The notes under the pieces: generated by a model
What the model was told of the DNA's origin: nothing
The model's database searches: none
The model's input: the letters and a program-made list of their open reading frames with translations, nothing else
Made by a program: the position numbers and the translations under genes
Origin: Nitriliruptoria bacterium
GTDB lineage: Bacteria; Actinomycetota; Nitriliruptoria; Euzebyales; Egibacteraceae
Direction of reading: 5' to 3'
Length of the DNA: 46,575 bases
Assembly: GCA_003553565.1 (NCBI GenBank)
Contig: PWER01000185.1
Span: 1 to 46,575 of the forward strand
Shown here: positions 34,470 to 43,022 of the stretch, in pieces
Layout of the letters: every line of letters begins with the position of its first letter
Numbering within the stretch: the first letter of the stretch is position 1

Positions 34470-35564
34470 GTGAGCCCTGATCCCCGCATCCCATCACCCC
34501 ACGAGCAGCCGGACGGCGCACCGCCCGGCTTCGACGAGGTGCTCAAGCCCGACGCCGACCCGGGCGAGGCCGACGTCGAGGCGGCGCTGCGCCCCCGACG
34601 CCTGGAGGACTTCGTCGGGCAGGCACGCGTCACCGACCAGCTCCAGCTGGTCCTCGACGGCGCTCGGGCGCGCGCCAGCCCACCCGACCACCTGCTGTTC
34701 GCCGGCCCGCCGGGCCTGGGCAAGACCAGCCTCGCCGCGATCGTGGCCGCCGAGCTCGCGGTGGACCTGCGGGCCACCAGCGGGCCCGCGCTGGAGCGCC
34801 CCGGGGACCTCGCCGCGATCCTGACCAACCTCGAGGCCGGGGACGTGCTGTTCGTCGACGAGGTCCACCGCCTGCCCCGCGCCGTCGAGGAGGTCCTGTA
34901 CCCGGCGATGGAGGACCACCACATCGACATCGTGGTGGGCAAGGGGCCCGGCGCGCGCTCGCTGCGGCTCACGCTGCCGCCGTTCACGCTCGTGGGCGCC
35001 ACGACGCGCACCGGCCTGATGTCGGCACCGCTGCGCGACCGCTTCGGCTTCATCGGGCGGCTCGAGCACTACGGCCCGCAGGACCTGCACACGATCGTCG
35101 CCCGCGCCGCCGACCTGCTGGGCGTCGCCGCCGAGCCGAGCGGTCTGGAGGCCATCGCGGTGCGCAGCCGCGGCACCCCCCGGGTGGCCAACCGGCTGCT
35201 GCGCCGGGTGCGCGACTTCGCCGAGGTGCGCGCCGAGGGCGTGGTGACCGCCGCGGTGGCCGATCAGGCGCTGTCGCTGTTCGAGGTCGACGGCCTGGGC
35301 CTCGACCGCCTCGACCGGCGACTGCTCGGCACGCTGTGCGGTGACTTCGGCGGCGGCCCCGTGGGCCTGTCGACCCTGGCGGTCGCGGTGGGGGAGGAGG
35401 CCCAGACCCTGGCCGAGACCGTCGAGCCGTTCCTGATCCAGCAGGGGCTGCTGGCGCGCACCCCGCGCGGGCGGGTGGCGACCCCCGCGGCGTTCGGGCA
35501 CCTGGGCATCGCGGCGCCAGCGGCGGATCCCAGTGCTGCCACGGGCTCGCTGTTCGACCCCTGA
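34470..35564 (+). CDS. ruvB: RuvB, Holliday junction branch-migration ATPase
   Basis: 364 residues. It has [11 protein letters not shown], Walker A in [19 protein letters not shown], Walker B in [16 protein letters not shown], sensor 1 in [20 protein letters not shown] and the [20 protein letters not shown] motif, then a winged-helix C-terminus. It is the hexameric motor moving Holliday junctions with RuvA. GTG 34470 is the likeliest start; the ribosome site is weak, so coupling with ruvA is likely. The N-terminal extension of about 30 residues (Pro/Asp-rich) is longer than in E. coli. Confidence 0.96.
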   Translation: MSPDPRIPSPHEQPDGAPPGFDEVLKPDADPGEADVEAALRPRRLEDFVGQARVTDQLQLVLDGARARASPPDHLLFAGPPGLGKTSLAAIVAAELAVDLRATSGPALERPGDLAAILTNLEAGDVLFVDEVHRLPRAVEEVLYPAMEDHHIDIVVGKGPGARSLRLTLPPFTLVGATTRTGLMSAPLRDRFGFIGRLEHYGPQDLHTIVARAADLLGVAAEPSGLEAIAVRSRGTPRVANRLLRRVRDFAEVRAEGVVTAAVADQALSLFEVDGLGLDRLDRRLLGTLCGDFGGGPVGLSTLAVAVGEEAQTLAETVEPFLIQQGLLARTPRGRVATPAAFGHLGIAAPAADPSAATGSLFDP

Positions 35565-35627
35565 GCCCCTGACCACCAGGTCGCCCCCTGGCCTCAGCCC
35601 GCGCGCGGCGGCCGCGGGGCGCGTTGG

Positions 35628-35633
35628 TATCGT
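35628..35633 (+). promoter_or_regulatory. Candidate -10 (TATCGT) for yajC-secDF
   Basis: TATCGT, the same hexamer as before rel, 66 bases upstream of yajC. Confidence 0.35.
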
Positions 35634-35698
35634 GTCAGGTCACCTCGGGCGCACCCCGCCCGCTCAACCTGCCACCCTGCCGCTGGAGCGACCCGTCC

Positions 35699-36037
35699 AT
35701 GCCTGGAGCCCTCGCCCTCATCGCACCCACGCTTGCCGCCGACGGCGGCGACGCAGCGCTGGTGAACCTCGGGATCATCGCGCTGATCTTCGTGGTCTTC
35801 TACTTCCTGCTGATCCGGCCGCAGCGGCAGCAGCAGAAGCGGCACCGCGAGCTCGTCAGCAGCCTGCAGAACGGTGACGAGGTCATCACCGTCGGCGGCC
35901 TGCACGGCACGATCCGCACCGTCGATGACGACGTGGTGTCCATGGAGATCGCGCCCGGCACCACGGTCACGGTCAGCCGCGGGCGGATCTTCGACAAGAA
36001 GACCGAGGACGAGCCCGACATCGGCGACACGGGCTAG
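35699..36037 (+). CDS. yajC: YajC, Sec translocon accessory protein
   Basis: 112 residues. One membrane helix (about 20-40, LGIIALIFVVFYFLLIRPQRQQQK) is followed by a cytoplasmic domain with LQNGDEVITVGGLHGTI, the YajC signature, and an acidic end. It associates with SecDF at the SecYEG translocon. ATG 35699 has TGGAG upstream. It is separated from secD by an HD-domain gene, an insertion in the usual yajC-secD pair. Confidence 0.94.
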   Translation: MPGALALIAPTLAADGGDAALVNLGIIALIFVVFYFLLIRPQRQQQKRHRELVSSLQNGDEVITVGGLHGTIRTVDDDVVSMEIAPGTTVTVSRGRIFDKKTEDEPDIGDTG

Positions 36038-36043
36038 GTGGCG

Positions 36044-36835
36044 ATGAGCCCCTCCCACCCCGATGGCGGCCCGGCGACCGACGCCGAGTCCGGCAGCCAT
36101 CCCGCCGGGCTGCCGCTGGGCGGTCGCGCCCGCTCCGACGATGGTGCCGTGCCCGTCTCGACGGGCCGGCCTGCGATCCCGCTGCTCGAGGCGCTGCGCG
36201 CTGACGACGAGATCACCGAGCTCATCTCCGCGGCTGACGAGTTCATCGAGGCACAGGGCTTCACCGAGCACGGGCTGCGCCACGCCAACCTCGTCGGCCA
36301 CATCGCCTACAACGTGCTGAGCTACCTCGGCCACGACCCGCGCGAGGCCGAGCTCGCCGCGGCCGCCGGGTTCCTCCACGACATCGGCAACGTCGTCAGC
36401 CGCGCCTACCACGGGCAGACCGGCGCGCTGCTCGCCTATCAGGCGCTGCAGCGCCTCGGCGTGCCCACGCGTGATAGCGCGCAGGTCCTGGCGGCCGTGG
36501 GCAACCACGAGGAGCAGTACGGCGAGGCCGTCAGCGCGGTGGCTGCCGCCGTCATCCTCGCCGACAAGTCTGACGTGCATCGCTCGCGGGTGCGCACCAC
36601 CGCCTCGATCGCCGAGGACATCCACGATCGGGTCAACTACGCGGCACAGTCGTCGTTCCTGCGCGTGGACCCCGACGATCACACGCTCACCCTCGAGCTG
36701 ACCATTGACACCTCGGTCAGCCAGGTGCTCGAGTACTTCGAGATCTTCCTGGAGCGGATGATCATGTGCCGCCGCGCCGCCCGTGTGCTGGGCTGCGACT
36801 TCCGCATCACCGTCAACGAGACCCCGGTCCTGTGA
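36044..36835 (+). CDS. HD-domain phosphohydrolase inserted between yajC and secD
   Basis: 263 residues. Residues about 70-190 form an HD domain. Candidate metal ligands are H in EHGLRHANLVGH, HD in AGFLHDIGNVV, H in YHGQTGA and VGNHEEQYGE, and D in ILADKSDVHRSR, enough for a di-metal site. The last about 70 residues (TLTLELTIDTSVSQVLEYFE) form a separate alpha/beta part I do not recognise. The N-terminal 45 residues are disordered-looking. HD enzymes act on nucleotides, cyclic dinucleotides or (p)ppGpp; the substrate cannot be assigned. GTG 36038 and ATG 36044 are both possible; TAGGTGG over the yajC stop acts as ribosome site. It is clearly co-transcribed with the Sec genes. Confidence 0.85.
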   Translation: MSPSHPDGGPATDAESGSHPAGLPLGGRARSDDGAVPVSTGRPAIPLLEALRADDEITELISAADEFIEAQGFTEHGLRHANLVGHIAYNVLSYLGHDPREAELAAAAGFLHDIGNVVSRAYHGQTGALLAYQALQRLGVPTRDSAQVLAAVGNHEEQYGEAVSAVAAAVILADKSDVHRSRVRTTASIAEDIHDRVNYAAQSSFLRVDPDDHTLTLELTIDTSVSQVLEYFEIFLERMIMCRRAARVLGCDFRITVNETPVL

Positions 36836-36869
36836 CCGTGCGCGCTCGCCGCCCGGGAGCCACCACCCG

Positions 36870-38720
36870 ATGACCAACCGCGCGAAGCTGTGGATCGCCC
36901 TCGTCGGCTTCCTGGTCGTCGTGGGTGGCATGTGGGGTGCGATCGTCGCGCTGGACCTGCAGCCGCGGCTCGGCCTGGACCTCGAGGGCGGGGTCAGCGT
37001 GACGCTGCTGCCCGCGCCGGGGCAGGGCGAGATCGACGATGAGGTCTTCGATCAGACCGTCGACGTGCTGCGCGACCGGGTCGACGGCCTGGGGGTCGCC
37101 GAGCCCGAGCTGGCGCGCCAGGGCGACGCGGTGCTCGTCCAGCTGCCCGGCCTCGAGGACCAGGCCCAGGCCGAGGAGGTGCTGCAGGAGACCGCGATCC
37201 TGCAGTTCCGTCGCATCAGCGAGGTCGTCGAGCCCGCCGACCCCGACTACGACGAGGTCGGCCCCGACTGCGACGAGGCCTTCGCCGGCGTGCCCGACGC
37301 CGATGACGAGGTGGTCCTCTGCGAGCGCCCCGAGGGCTCGGACAACCGGGCGCTCGAGGATCCCCTCGAGCCCGACGAGCGTCGCAAGTACGTCCTCTCG
37401 CCCGTCGAGGTCTCCGGCGGCGACATCGACGACGCGCGGGCGCGGCTGGACAAGCAGGGGCTGCAGTGGCAGGTCGCCCTCGACTTCGACTCCCAGGGCG
37501 AGGAGCGCTTCCAGGAGGTCACTGGCGAGCTGGCCTGCGAGGAGCCGGGCACCACCGACCGCCAGTTCGCGATCGTGCTGGACGCCCAGGTCCAGTCCGC
37601 GCCCCAGGTGGACCCCAGCGTGCAGTGCGAGGTCGGGATCGCCGGCGGCAGCGCCGTGATCACCACCGCCGGCCAGGAGGAGGCCCAGCAGCTCGCCACG
37701 CTGCTGCGGGCCGGGGCGCTGCCGATCGAGCTCGAGATCGAGACGACGCAGGGTGTCTCGCCCACGCTGGGTGCCAGCGCGCTGGAGGGCGGACTGCAGG
37801 CCGGGGCCATCGGCCTGCTGCTGGTGGCCGGCTACCTCGTGGCGCTGTACCGCGGCATCGGCGCGATCGCGGTGGTCGAGCTCGCCATGTTCGGCGCGGT
37901 GGTGTACGGGCTGCTGCTGGTGCTCGGCGAGACCATCGACTTCACCCTGACGCTGGCCGGCGTGGTCGGGGTGGTCGTGTCGATCGGCATCGCCGCGGAC
38001 TCCTCGATCATCTACCGCGAGCGCTATCGCGATGAGATCCGGGCCGGGCGGTCGGTGCGCTCGGCCGCCGACGAGGCGTTCAAGCGCGCCTTCCGCACCA
38101 ACCTGACCGGCAACACCGTGTCGTTCCTGGCCGCGCTGATCCTGTATCTCCTGGCCATTGGGCCGGTGCGCGGCTTCGCGTTCACCCTCGGCCTGTCGAC
38201 GCTGGTGGACACGCTGCTGTTCGCGGTCTTCACGCGGTCGCTGTTCAAGCTGGTGGCCAACAGCGAGCGCCTGGCCGGCGCCCGCTGGATGGGGCTGACC
38301 CGCGACGTGGTCGCCCCGACGCTCGTCGGCCGCGACCGCGCCGAGGCGCCCCCGACCGACGGAGCGGACACAGGCGAGCCCACCATGACCGGTGAGGCCG
38401 AGGCCGTGACGGCCAGCACGAGCGCGACGGCCGCTGCGACCGAGGCGGCCAGCGCCAGCGAGGCGACGAGCCGGCGTGGTGCGAGCAGAGGCGGATCACG
38501 GGGCGGCTCCGCGAGCCGCTCGCAGTCCCCGAGCCGGTCGCAGGAGGAGAGTGCGGCCCGCAGCGCGCGGGAGCGCCGCCGGCAGCGCCGCTTGGCCGCC
38601 CAGCAGGCCGACGCCGAGGCCGACCCCGACGCTGACGCCGATGCCGGCCCTGACGCCGATGCCGGCCCTGACGCCGACCCCGATCCCGACGCCGACGCCT
38701 CGCAGGAGCCCCGCCGGTGA
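36870..38720 (+). CDS. secD: SecD, protein-export membrane subunit
   Basis: 616 residues. The first helix is at about 5-28, followed by the periplasmic P1 domain starting PRLGLDLEGGVSVTLLP and a five-helix C-terminal bundle with VVGVVVSIGIAADSSIIYRERY. That segment keeps the conserved Asp at the position of the E. coli SecD proton-pathway aspartate, although the usual DANVLI string reads DSSIIY. SecDF uses the proton gradient to pull translocated proteins outward. The C-terminal about 135 residues are a low-complexity cytoplasmic tail: Ala/Thr/Glu, then Arg/Ser/Gln, then a DADAG-PDADAG acidic repeat. ATG 36870 has GGGAG upstream. The stop overlaps secF by 4 bases. Confidence 0.95.
   Translation: MTNRAKLWIALVGFLVVVGGMWGAIVALDLQPRLGLDLEGGVSVTLLPAPGQGEIDDEVFDQTVDVLRDRVDGLGVAEPELARQGDAVLVQLPGLEDQAQAEEVLQETAILQFRRISEVVEPADPDYDEVGPDCDEAFAGVPDADDEVVLCERPEGSDNRALEDPLEPDERRKYVLSPVEVSGGDIDDARARLDKQGLQWQVALDFDSQGEERFQEVTGELACEEPGTTDRQFAIVLDAQVQSAPQVDPSVQCEVGIAGGSAVITTAGQEEAQQLATLLRAGALPIELEIETTQGVSPTLGASALEGGLQAGAIGLLLVAGYLVALYRGIGAIAVVELAMFGAVVYGLLLVLGETIDFTLTLAGVVGVVVSIGIAADSSIIYRERYRDEIRAGRSVRSAADEAFKRAFRTNLTGNTVSFLAALILYLLAIGPVRGFAFTLGLSTLVDTLLFAVFTRSLFKLVANSERLAGARWMGLTRDVVAPTLVGRDRAEAPPTDGADTGEPTMTGEAEAVTASTSATAAATEAASASEATSRRGASRGGSRGGSASRSQSPSRSQEESAARSARERRRQRRLAAQQADAEADPDADADAGPDADAGPDADPDPDADASQEPRR
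38634..38669 (+). repeat. 18-bp direct duplication at the 3' end of secD
   Basis: GACGCCGATGCCGGCCCT occurs at 38634-38651 and again at 38652-38669, surrounded by further GACGCCGA-type degenerate copies. It encodes DADAGP and lies in the acidic tail only, downstream of all SecD domains. Confidence 0.8.
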
Positions 38721-39730
38721 GCGCCCCCGAGGTCAAGACCGACACGCGGCTGCGCCGGCTGGTGACCGGCCAGACCGACTACGCCTTCATCAGGCGCTCG
38801 CGCACCTGGGCGCTGGTCTCGCTGGCGATCCTGCTGGTGGCCGTGGGCGGGGTGCTGCTGCGCGGCGTGGACTTCTCCCTGGAGTTCACCGGCGGGACCG
38901 CGTTCACCGTCGAGGAGGCCGAGCGCGACTTCGCCACGGGCGAGCTGCGCGATGCCGTGACGCCCCTGGTCGAGGGCGACCCCTCCGCCCAGCGCGTGCA
39001 GGGCCCCGAGGGCACACCGGGCGCGCTGGTCAGCACCCCGCCGCTGGGCGAGGTCGGCGGTGAGCAGGAGCGTGAGGTCGCCGCGGCCATCGCCGAGGTC
39101 ACCGGCGTGGAGGCGGGCGAGGTGCTGCGCGACAGCGTCGGGCCGCGCTGGGGCGAGCAGGTCACCGAGCAGGCCCTGCTGGCGCTTGTGGTGTTCCTCG
39201 GGGCGGTGTCGCTCTACATCGCCCTGCGCTTCGAGTGGCGCATGAGCGCCGCGGCCGCGGTCACCCTGCTGCACGACGTGGTGGTCACGATCGGCGTCTA
39301 CGCCTTGGTCGGGTTCCAGGTGAGCCCGGCCAGCATCATCGCGCTGCTGACGATCCTCGGCTACTCGCTGTACGACACGGTCGTGGTGTTCGACCGCGTC
39401 ACCGAGGACGCCCGTGCCCACGAGCGCCTGGACCCCGACGGGTACGCGCGCATGGCCAACACCGCCCTCAACCGGGTGCTGGTCCGGTCGCTGTCGACCT
39501 CGGCCACCTCGCTGCTGCCGGTGGGCTCGCTGCTGCTCATCGGCGGCAACCTGCTGGGCGCCGACACCCTGGTGGACCTGGCGCTGGCGCTGTTCGTCGG
39601 CATGGCGGTGGGCACCTACTCCTCGATCTTCGTGGCCACACCGCTGCTGGTGGCGCTCAAGCGGCGCGACGTGGCGCTGACCGACCCCGACGCGGCTGCG
39701 GCGCACGACCGCTCCGCCGCGGTGCGGTGA
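38717..39730 (+). CDS. secF: SecF, protein-export membrane subunit
   Basis: 337 residues. First helix at about 29-50, then VDFSLEFTGGTAFTVE of the P4 domain, then five helices with the conserved ILGYSLYDTVVVFDRV motif and SLSTSATSLLPV. It partners SecD at the translocon. GTG 38717 overlaps the secD stop by 4 bases (GTGA), ensuring coupled synthesis. The cytoplasmic end is short. The gap to apt is 95 bases with its own -10. Confidence 0.96.
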   Translation: MSAPEVKTDTRLRRLVTGQTDYAFIRRSRTWALVSLAILLVAVGGVLLRGVDFSLEFTGGTAFTVEEAERDFATGELRDAVTPLVEGDPSAQRVQGPEGTPGALVSTPPLGEVGGEQEREVAAAIAEVTGVEAGEVLRDSVGPRWGEQVTEQALLALVVFLGAVSLYIALRFEWRMSAAAAVTLLHDVVVTIGVYALVGFQVSPASIIALLTILGYSLYDTVVVFDRVTEDARAHERLDPDGYARMANTALNRVLVRSLSTSATSLLPVGSLLLIGGNLLGADTLVDLALALFVGMAVGTYSSIFVATPLLVALKRRDVALTDPDAAAAHDRSAAVR

Positions 39731-39760
39731 GCGGTGCGCTGACCCGCCCGGGGGCCTCGC

Positions 39761-39766
39761 TAGGAT
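39761..39766 (+). promoter_or_regulatory. Candidate -10 (TAGGAT) for apt
   Basis: TAGGAT, the same hexamer as at the suf promoter, 60 bases upstream of apt. The CCTAACC operator arms are not present here. Confidence 0.4.
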
Positions 39767-39825
39767 CCCGCCGGCGCTGCGACGCCGAGCCTGCGCACCC
39801 GCCGCGACGACGAGGGCCCCATCCC

Positions 39826-40359
39826 ATGCACATCGAGATCGACACCGACCGGCTCGCGAGCAAGATCCGCGACATCCCCGACTACCCCGAGCCCGGCGTG
39901 GTCTTCAAGGACATCACCCCGCTGCTCGGCGACCCGGTGGCGTTCTCCACCGTGGTCGACGCGGTCACCGCGCGCGTCGGGCGCGGCACGATCGACAAGG
40001 TGGTGGGCATCGAGGCGCGCGGGTTCATCCTGGCCGCGCCGATCGCCTACCACCTGGGCGCCGGCTTCGTGCCGCTGCGCAAGGCCGGCAAGCTGCCCTG
40101 GCGCACCATGGAGGAGTCCTACAGCCTCGAGTACGGCACCGAGCGCCTGGAGATCCACGAGGACGGGCTCGGCCCCGGCGAGCGGGTGCTGATCGTGGAC
40201 GACGTGCTCGCCACCGGCGGCACCGCGGTGGCCGCCTGCGGGCTGGCCGAGCGCAGCGGCGCCCACGTCGCGGGGCTGGCGGTGGCCATCGAGCTGACCT
40301 TCCTGGGCGGTGCCGCCAAGCTCGGCGAGCGCGAGCTCATCAGCCTCGTGCGCTACTGA
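39826..40359 (+). CDS. apt: Adenine phosphoribosyltransferase
   Basis: 177 residues, full length. It starts with a helix then IRDIPDYPEPGVVFKDITPLL, and has GIEARGFILAAPIAYHLGAGFVPLRKAGKLP and the PRPP-binding loop VLIVDDVLATGGT. It salvages adenine to AMP. The location before rel is shared by many bacteria. ATG 39826 is 13 bases after GAGGG, so the ribosome site is loose. Confidence 0.96.
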   Translation: MHIEIDTDRLASKIRDIPDYPEPGVVFKDITPLLGDPVAFSTVVDAVTARVGRGTIDKVVGIEARGFILAAPIAYHLGAGFVPLRKAGKLPWRTMEESYSLEYGTERLEIHEDGLGPGERVLIVDDVLATGGTAVAACGLAERSGAHVAGLAVAIELTFLGGAAKLGERELISLVRY

Positions 40360-40422
40360 CCCTGTACGGCGGGTCCGGCGCTCGCGGCAGACGCCCGCTG
40401 TGAGCGCGACCGCCAGTCAGGG

Positions 40423-40428
40423 TATCGT
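40423..40428 (+). promoter_or_regulatory. Candidate -10 (TATCGT) for rel
   Basis: TATCGT fits TAnnnT; the leader to the AAGGAGG site would be about 32 bases. Confidence 0.4.
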
Positions 40429-40466
40429 GCGGGGACACGCACCTTTCGCGGTGCGGCTCGCCGTGC

Positions 40467-40481
40467 AAGGAGGCCACGCTG
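40467..40481 (+). promoter_or_regulatory. Perfect Shine-Dalgarno (AAGGAGG) placed before a CTG codon: probable rel start
   Basis: AAGGAGG at 40467-40473 is one of the best ribosome sites in the window. Five bases later is CTG (40479-40481), in frame with rel. No ATG or GTG in the rel frame lies at a suitable distance; the first is GTG 40536, 62 bases downstream without a ribosome site. Confidence 0.6.
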
Positions 40482-43022
40482 AGCAGCCTGGGCGACCCGC
40501 CGTCCACGCACGCGGTCGACGACCGCGACTCGGACGTGCGCGACGACGCCCCTGCGCACGATCGCCCCGCCGACGACGCCTCCACCGGCGACGCCCCTGC
40601 CGAGACGCCCAGCGACACCGAGCCCGGCTCCGAGGGCAGCGCGGCCGCTGACCGCGAGACCCACGCCGCGCCGGCCGAGCAGGCGGCCCCCGCGCAGGCG
40701 GCCCCCGAGAAGGAGCCCTCCGAGCGCGTGGTGCCGGGCCGGCCGCGCCAGTCGGGCGTGCGGGCGGTGCTGTCGCGACTGCCGATGTTCGAGCGCTCCG
40801 CGGCGGTCCCCGATCGGCTCCAGCCGCTGGTCGACAAGCTGCGCACCCAAGCCCCCAAGGTCGAGGTCAAGGCGGTGCTGCACGCCTACGACGTCGCCGC
40901 CGCCGCGCACGCCGAGCAGCAGCGCCGCTCCGGTGAGCCCTACATCATCCACCCGATCGGCGTGGCCGAGATCCTCGCCGAGCTCGGCATGGACACCGCC
41001 ACCATCTGTGCGGCCCTGCTGCACGACGTGGTCGAGGACACCGACCTGACGCGCGAGGACGTCGCCGAGCGCTTCGGGGAGACCGCTGCCGGGCTGGTCG
41101 ACGGGGTCACCAAGCTGGAGCGGCTCCAGGTCGCCAGCCGGGAGGAGCAGCAGGCCGAGAGCCTGCGCAAGATGCTGATCGCCATGGCGGACGACTTCCG
41201 CGTGCTGGTGATCAAGCTGGCTGACCGCCTGCACAACATCAAGACGCTGCACCACCTGCCGCGGGACAAGCAGACGCGCATCGCCCAGGAGACCCTCGAC
41301 ATCTACGCCCCGCTGGCGCACCGCCTGGGGATGCAGAACTTCAAGTGGCAGCTCGAGGACCAGGCCTTCGCTGCGCTGCACCCCAAGCGGTTCGACGAGA
41401 TCCGCGCGATGGTCGCCGAGCGCCAGCCCGAGCGCGACGCCTATCTCCAGCGGGTGCGCGAGGAGGTCGAGCAGCACCTGCGCGACATGAAGATCCGCGC
41501 TGAGGTGTCCGGGCGCCCGAAGCACTACTACTCGATCTACGAGAAGATGGTGGTGCGGGGCAAGGAGTTCGAGGAGATCTACGACCTGGTCGGCATCCGG
41601 GTCATCGTCGACAGCGTCAAGGACTGCTACGCCGCGCTCGGCACGCTGCACGCGATGTGGCGCCCCATCCCGGGTCGCTTCAAGGACTACATCGCGATGC
41701 CGAAGTTCAACCTCTACCAGTCGCTGCACACCAGCGTCGTCGGGCCGGAGGGCAAGCCCGTCGAGGTGCAGATCCGCACCCGGGCGATGCACCGCACCGC
41801 TGAGTACGGCATCGCCGCCCACTGGAAGTACAAGCAGGCCGACCGGAGCTCCACCGCGCCGGCGGCCGGGGGCGGGGAGTCGGACACCCCGTGGCTGTCG
41901 CAGATGCTGGACATGCAGAGCGACACCGCCGACTCCGGCGAGTTCATGCAGAACCTGCGGCTGGACCTCTACGCCGACGAGGTCTTCGTCTTCACCCCCA
42001 AGGGCGACGTGGTCGCGCTGCCGCTGGGCTCGACCCCGGTCGACTTCGCCTACGCCATCCATACCGAGGTGGGGCACAAGACCATCGGCGCCAAGGTCGA
42101 CAACCGCCTGGTGGCCCTCGACTACGAGCTGCGCAACGGCGAGACGGTCACGGTGCTGACCTCCAACGACGCGAACGCCGCGCCCAAGCGCGACTGGCTC
42201 GAGTTCGTCGCCTCCTCGCGGGCGCGGTCCAAGATCCGCCAGTGGTTCCGCCGCGAGCGGCGCGAGGACGCCATCGACCGTGGCAAGACCGCGCTGCAGC
42301 GCACGCTGGCAAAGCAGGGCGTGGGCTGGAAGCGGCTCATGGCGGGCGGTGAGCTGCGCGCGGTGGCCGAGCAGATGAACTACACCGATGTTCCGTCGCT
42401 GCACCGGGCGATCGGCGAGGGTCACGTGGCCGCCACGACGGTCGCCGACCAACTGGTCGGCCGGGTGGCCGACGAGGACGAGAGCGACATCACCGTCCCC
42501 GAGCTCAACGCCGCTGCGGCGCCCACCGCGCCAAGCGACGCGGTGGTGGTCGAGGACGTGGACGACGTGTGGGTGTCGCTCGCGCGCTGCTGCACCCCCG
42601 TGCCGCACGACGAGATCCTCGGCTTCGTCACCCGGGGGCGCGGGGTGAGCGTCCACCGCACCGATTGCCCCAACGTCGGCGACCTGCGCCAGGACCCCGA
42701 CCGCCTGCTGCCGGTGCGCTGGGACACCCACACGCCGGCGACCTTCCGCGTCACCGTCCAGGTCGAGGCGCTGGACCGCAAGAACCTGCTGCGCGACGTG
42801 ACCGCGGTGCTGGGCGACATGAGCGTCAACATCCTGAGCGCCCACGTGGCCACCCAGCGTGACCGGGTGGCCCACCTGCGGTTCACCTTCGAGCTGGCCG
42901 AGATCAGCTTCCTCGAGCACGTCCTGGACCGTGTGCGCCGCGTCGAGAGCGTCTACGACGCCTACCGGGTGGTGCCCCAGGCGGCCCGCAACAGCGCCGG
43001 CAACGGCGGCACCAGCCCGTGA
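40479..43022 (+). CDS. rel: Bifunctional (p)ppGpp synthetase/hydrolase Rel, probable CTG start
   Basis: 847 residues from CTG 40479 (828 from GTG 40536). A disordered acidic N-terminus of about 100 residues precedes the HD hydrolase domain (YIIHPIGVAEILAEL, ALLHDVVEDT). The synthetase domain follows, with GRPKHYYSIYEKMV and RFKDYIAMPKFNLYQSLHT; RFKD is the RXKD form associated with bifunctional enzymes. Then a TGS domain (VFVFTPKGDVVALPLGSTPV), a helical and zinc-finger-like stretch (ARCCTPVPHDEILGFVTRG) and a C-terminal ACT domain (FRVTVQVEALDRKNLLRDVT). All parts are intact, so it should make and degrade the stringent alarmone. The stop overlaps the next gene by 4 bases (GTGA). Confidence 0.94.
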   Translation: MSSLGDPPSTHAVDDRDSDVRDDAPAHDRPADDASTGDAPAETPSDTEPGSEGSAAADRETHAAPAEQAAPAQAAPEKEPSERVVPGRPRQSGVRAVLSRLPMFERSAAVPDRLQPLVDKLRTQAPKVEVKAVLHAYDVAAAAHAEQQRRSGEPYIIHPIGVAEILAELGMDTATICAALLHDVVEDTDLTREDVAERFGETAAGLVDGVTKLERLQVASREEQQAESLRKMLIAMADDFRVLVIKLADRLHNIKTLHHLPRDKQTRIAQETLDIYAPLAHRLGMQNFKWQLEDQAFAALHPKRFDEIRAMVAERQPERDAYLQRVREEVEQHLRDMKIRAEVSGRPKHYYSIYEKMVVRGKEFEEIYDLVGIRVIVDSVKDCYAALGTLHAMWRPIPGRFKDYIAMPKFNLYQSLHTSVVGPEGKPVEVQIRTRAMHRTAEYGIAAHWKYKQADRSSTAPAAGGGESDTPWLSQMLDMQSDTADSGEFMQNLRLDLYADEVFVFTPKGDVVALPLGSTPVDFAYAIHTEVGHKTIGAKVDNRLVALDYELRNGETVTVLTSNDANAAPKRDWLEFVASSRARSKIRQWFRRERREDAIDRGKTALQRTLAKQGVGWKRLMAGGELRAVAEQMNYTDVPSLHRAIGEGHVAATTVADQLVGRVADEDESDITVPELNAAAAPTAPSDAVVVEDVDDVWVSLARCCTPVPHDEILGFVTRGRGVSVHRTDCPNVGDLRQDPDRLLPVRWDTHTPATFRVTVQVEALDRKNLLRDVTAVLGDMSVNILSAHVATQRDRVAHLRFTFELAEISFLEHVLDRVRRVESVYDAYRVVPQAARNSAGNGGTSP

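Noticed and set aside
40463-40535. Upstream GTG codons (40451, 40463) as rel starts
   Set aside because: Both are out of the rel frame; only CTG 40479 and GTG 40536 are in frame.
40353-42920. 855-codon antisense open frame over rel
   Set aside because: Opposite strand of an intact Rel protein; no start signal or domain.
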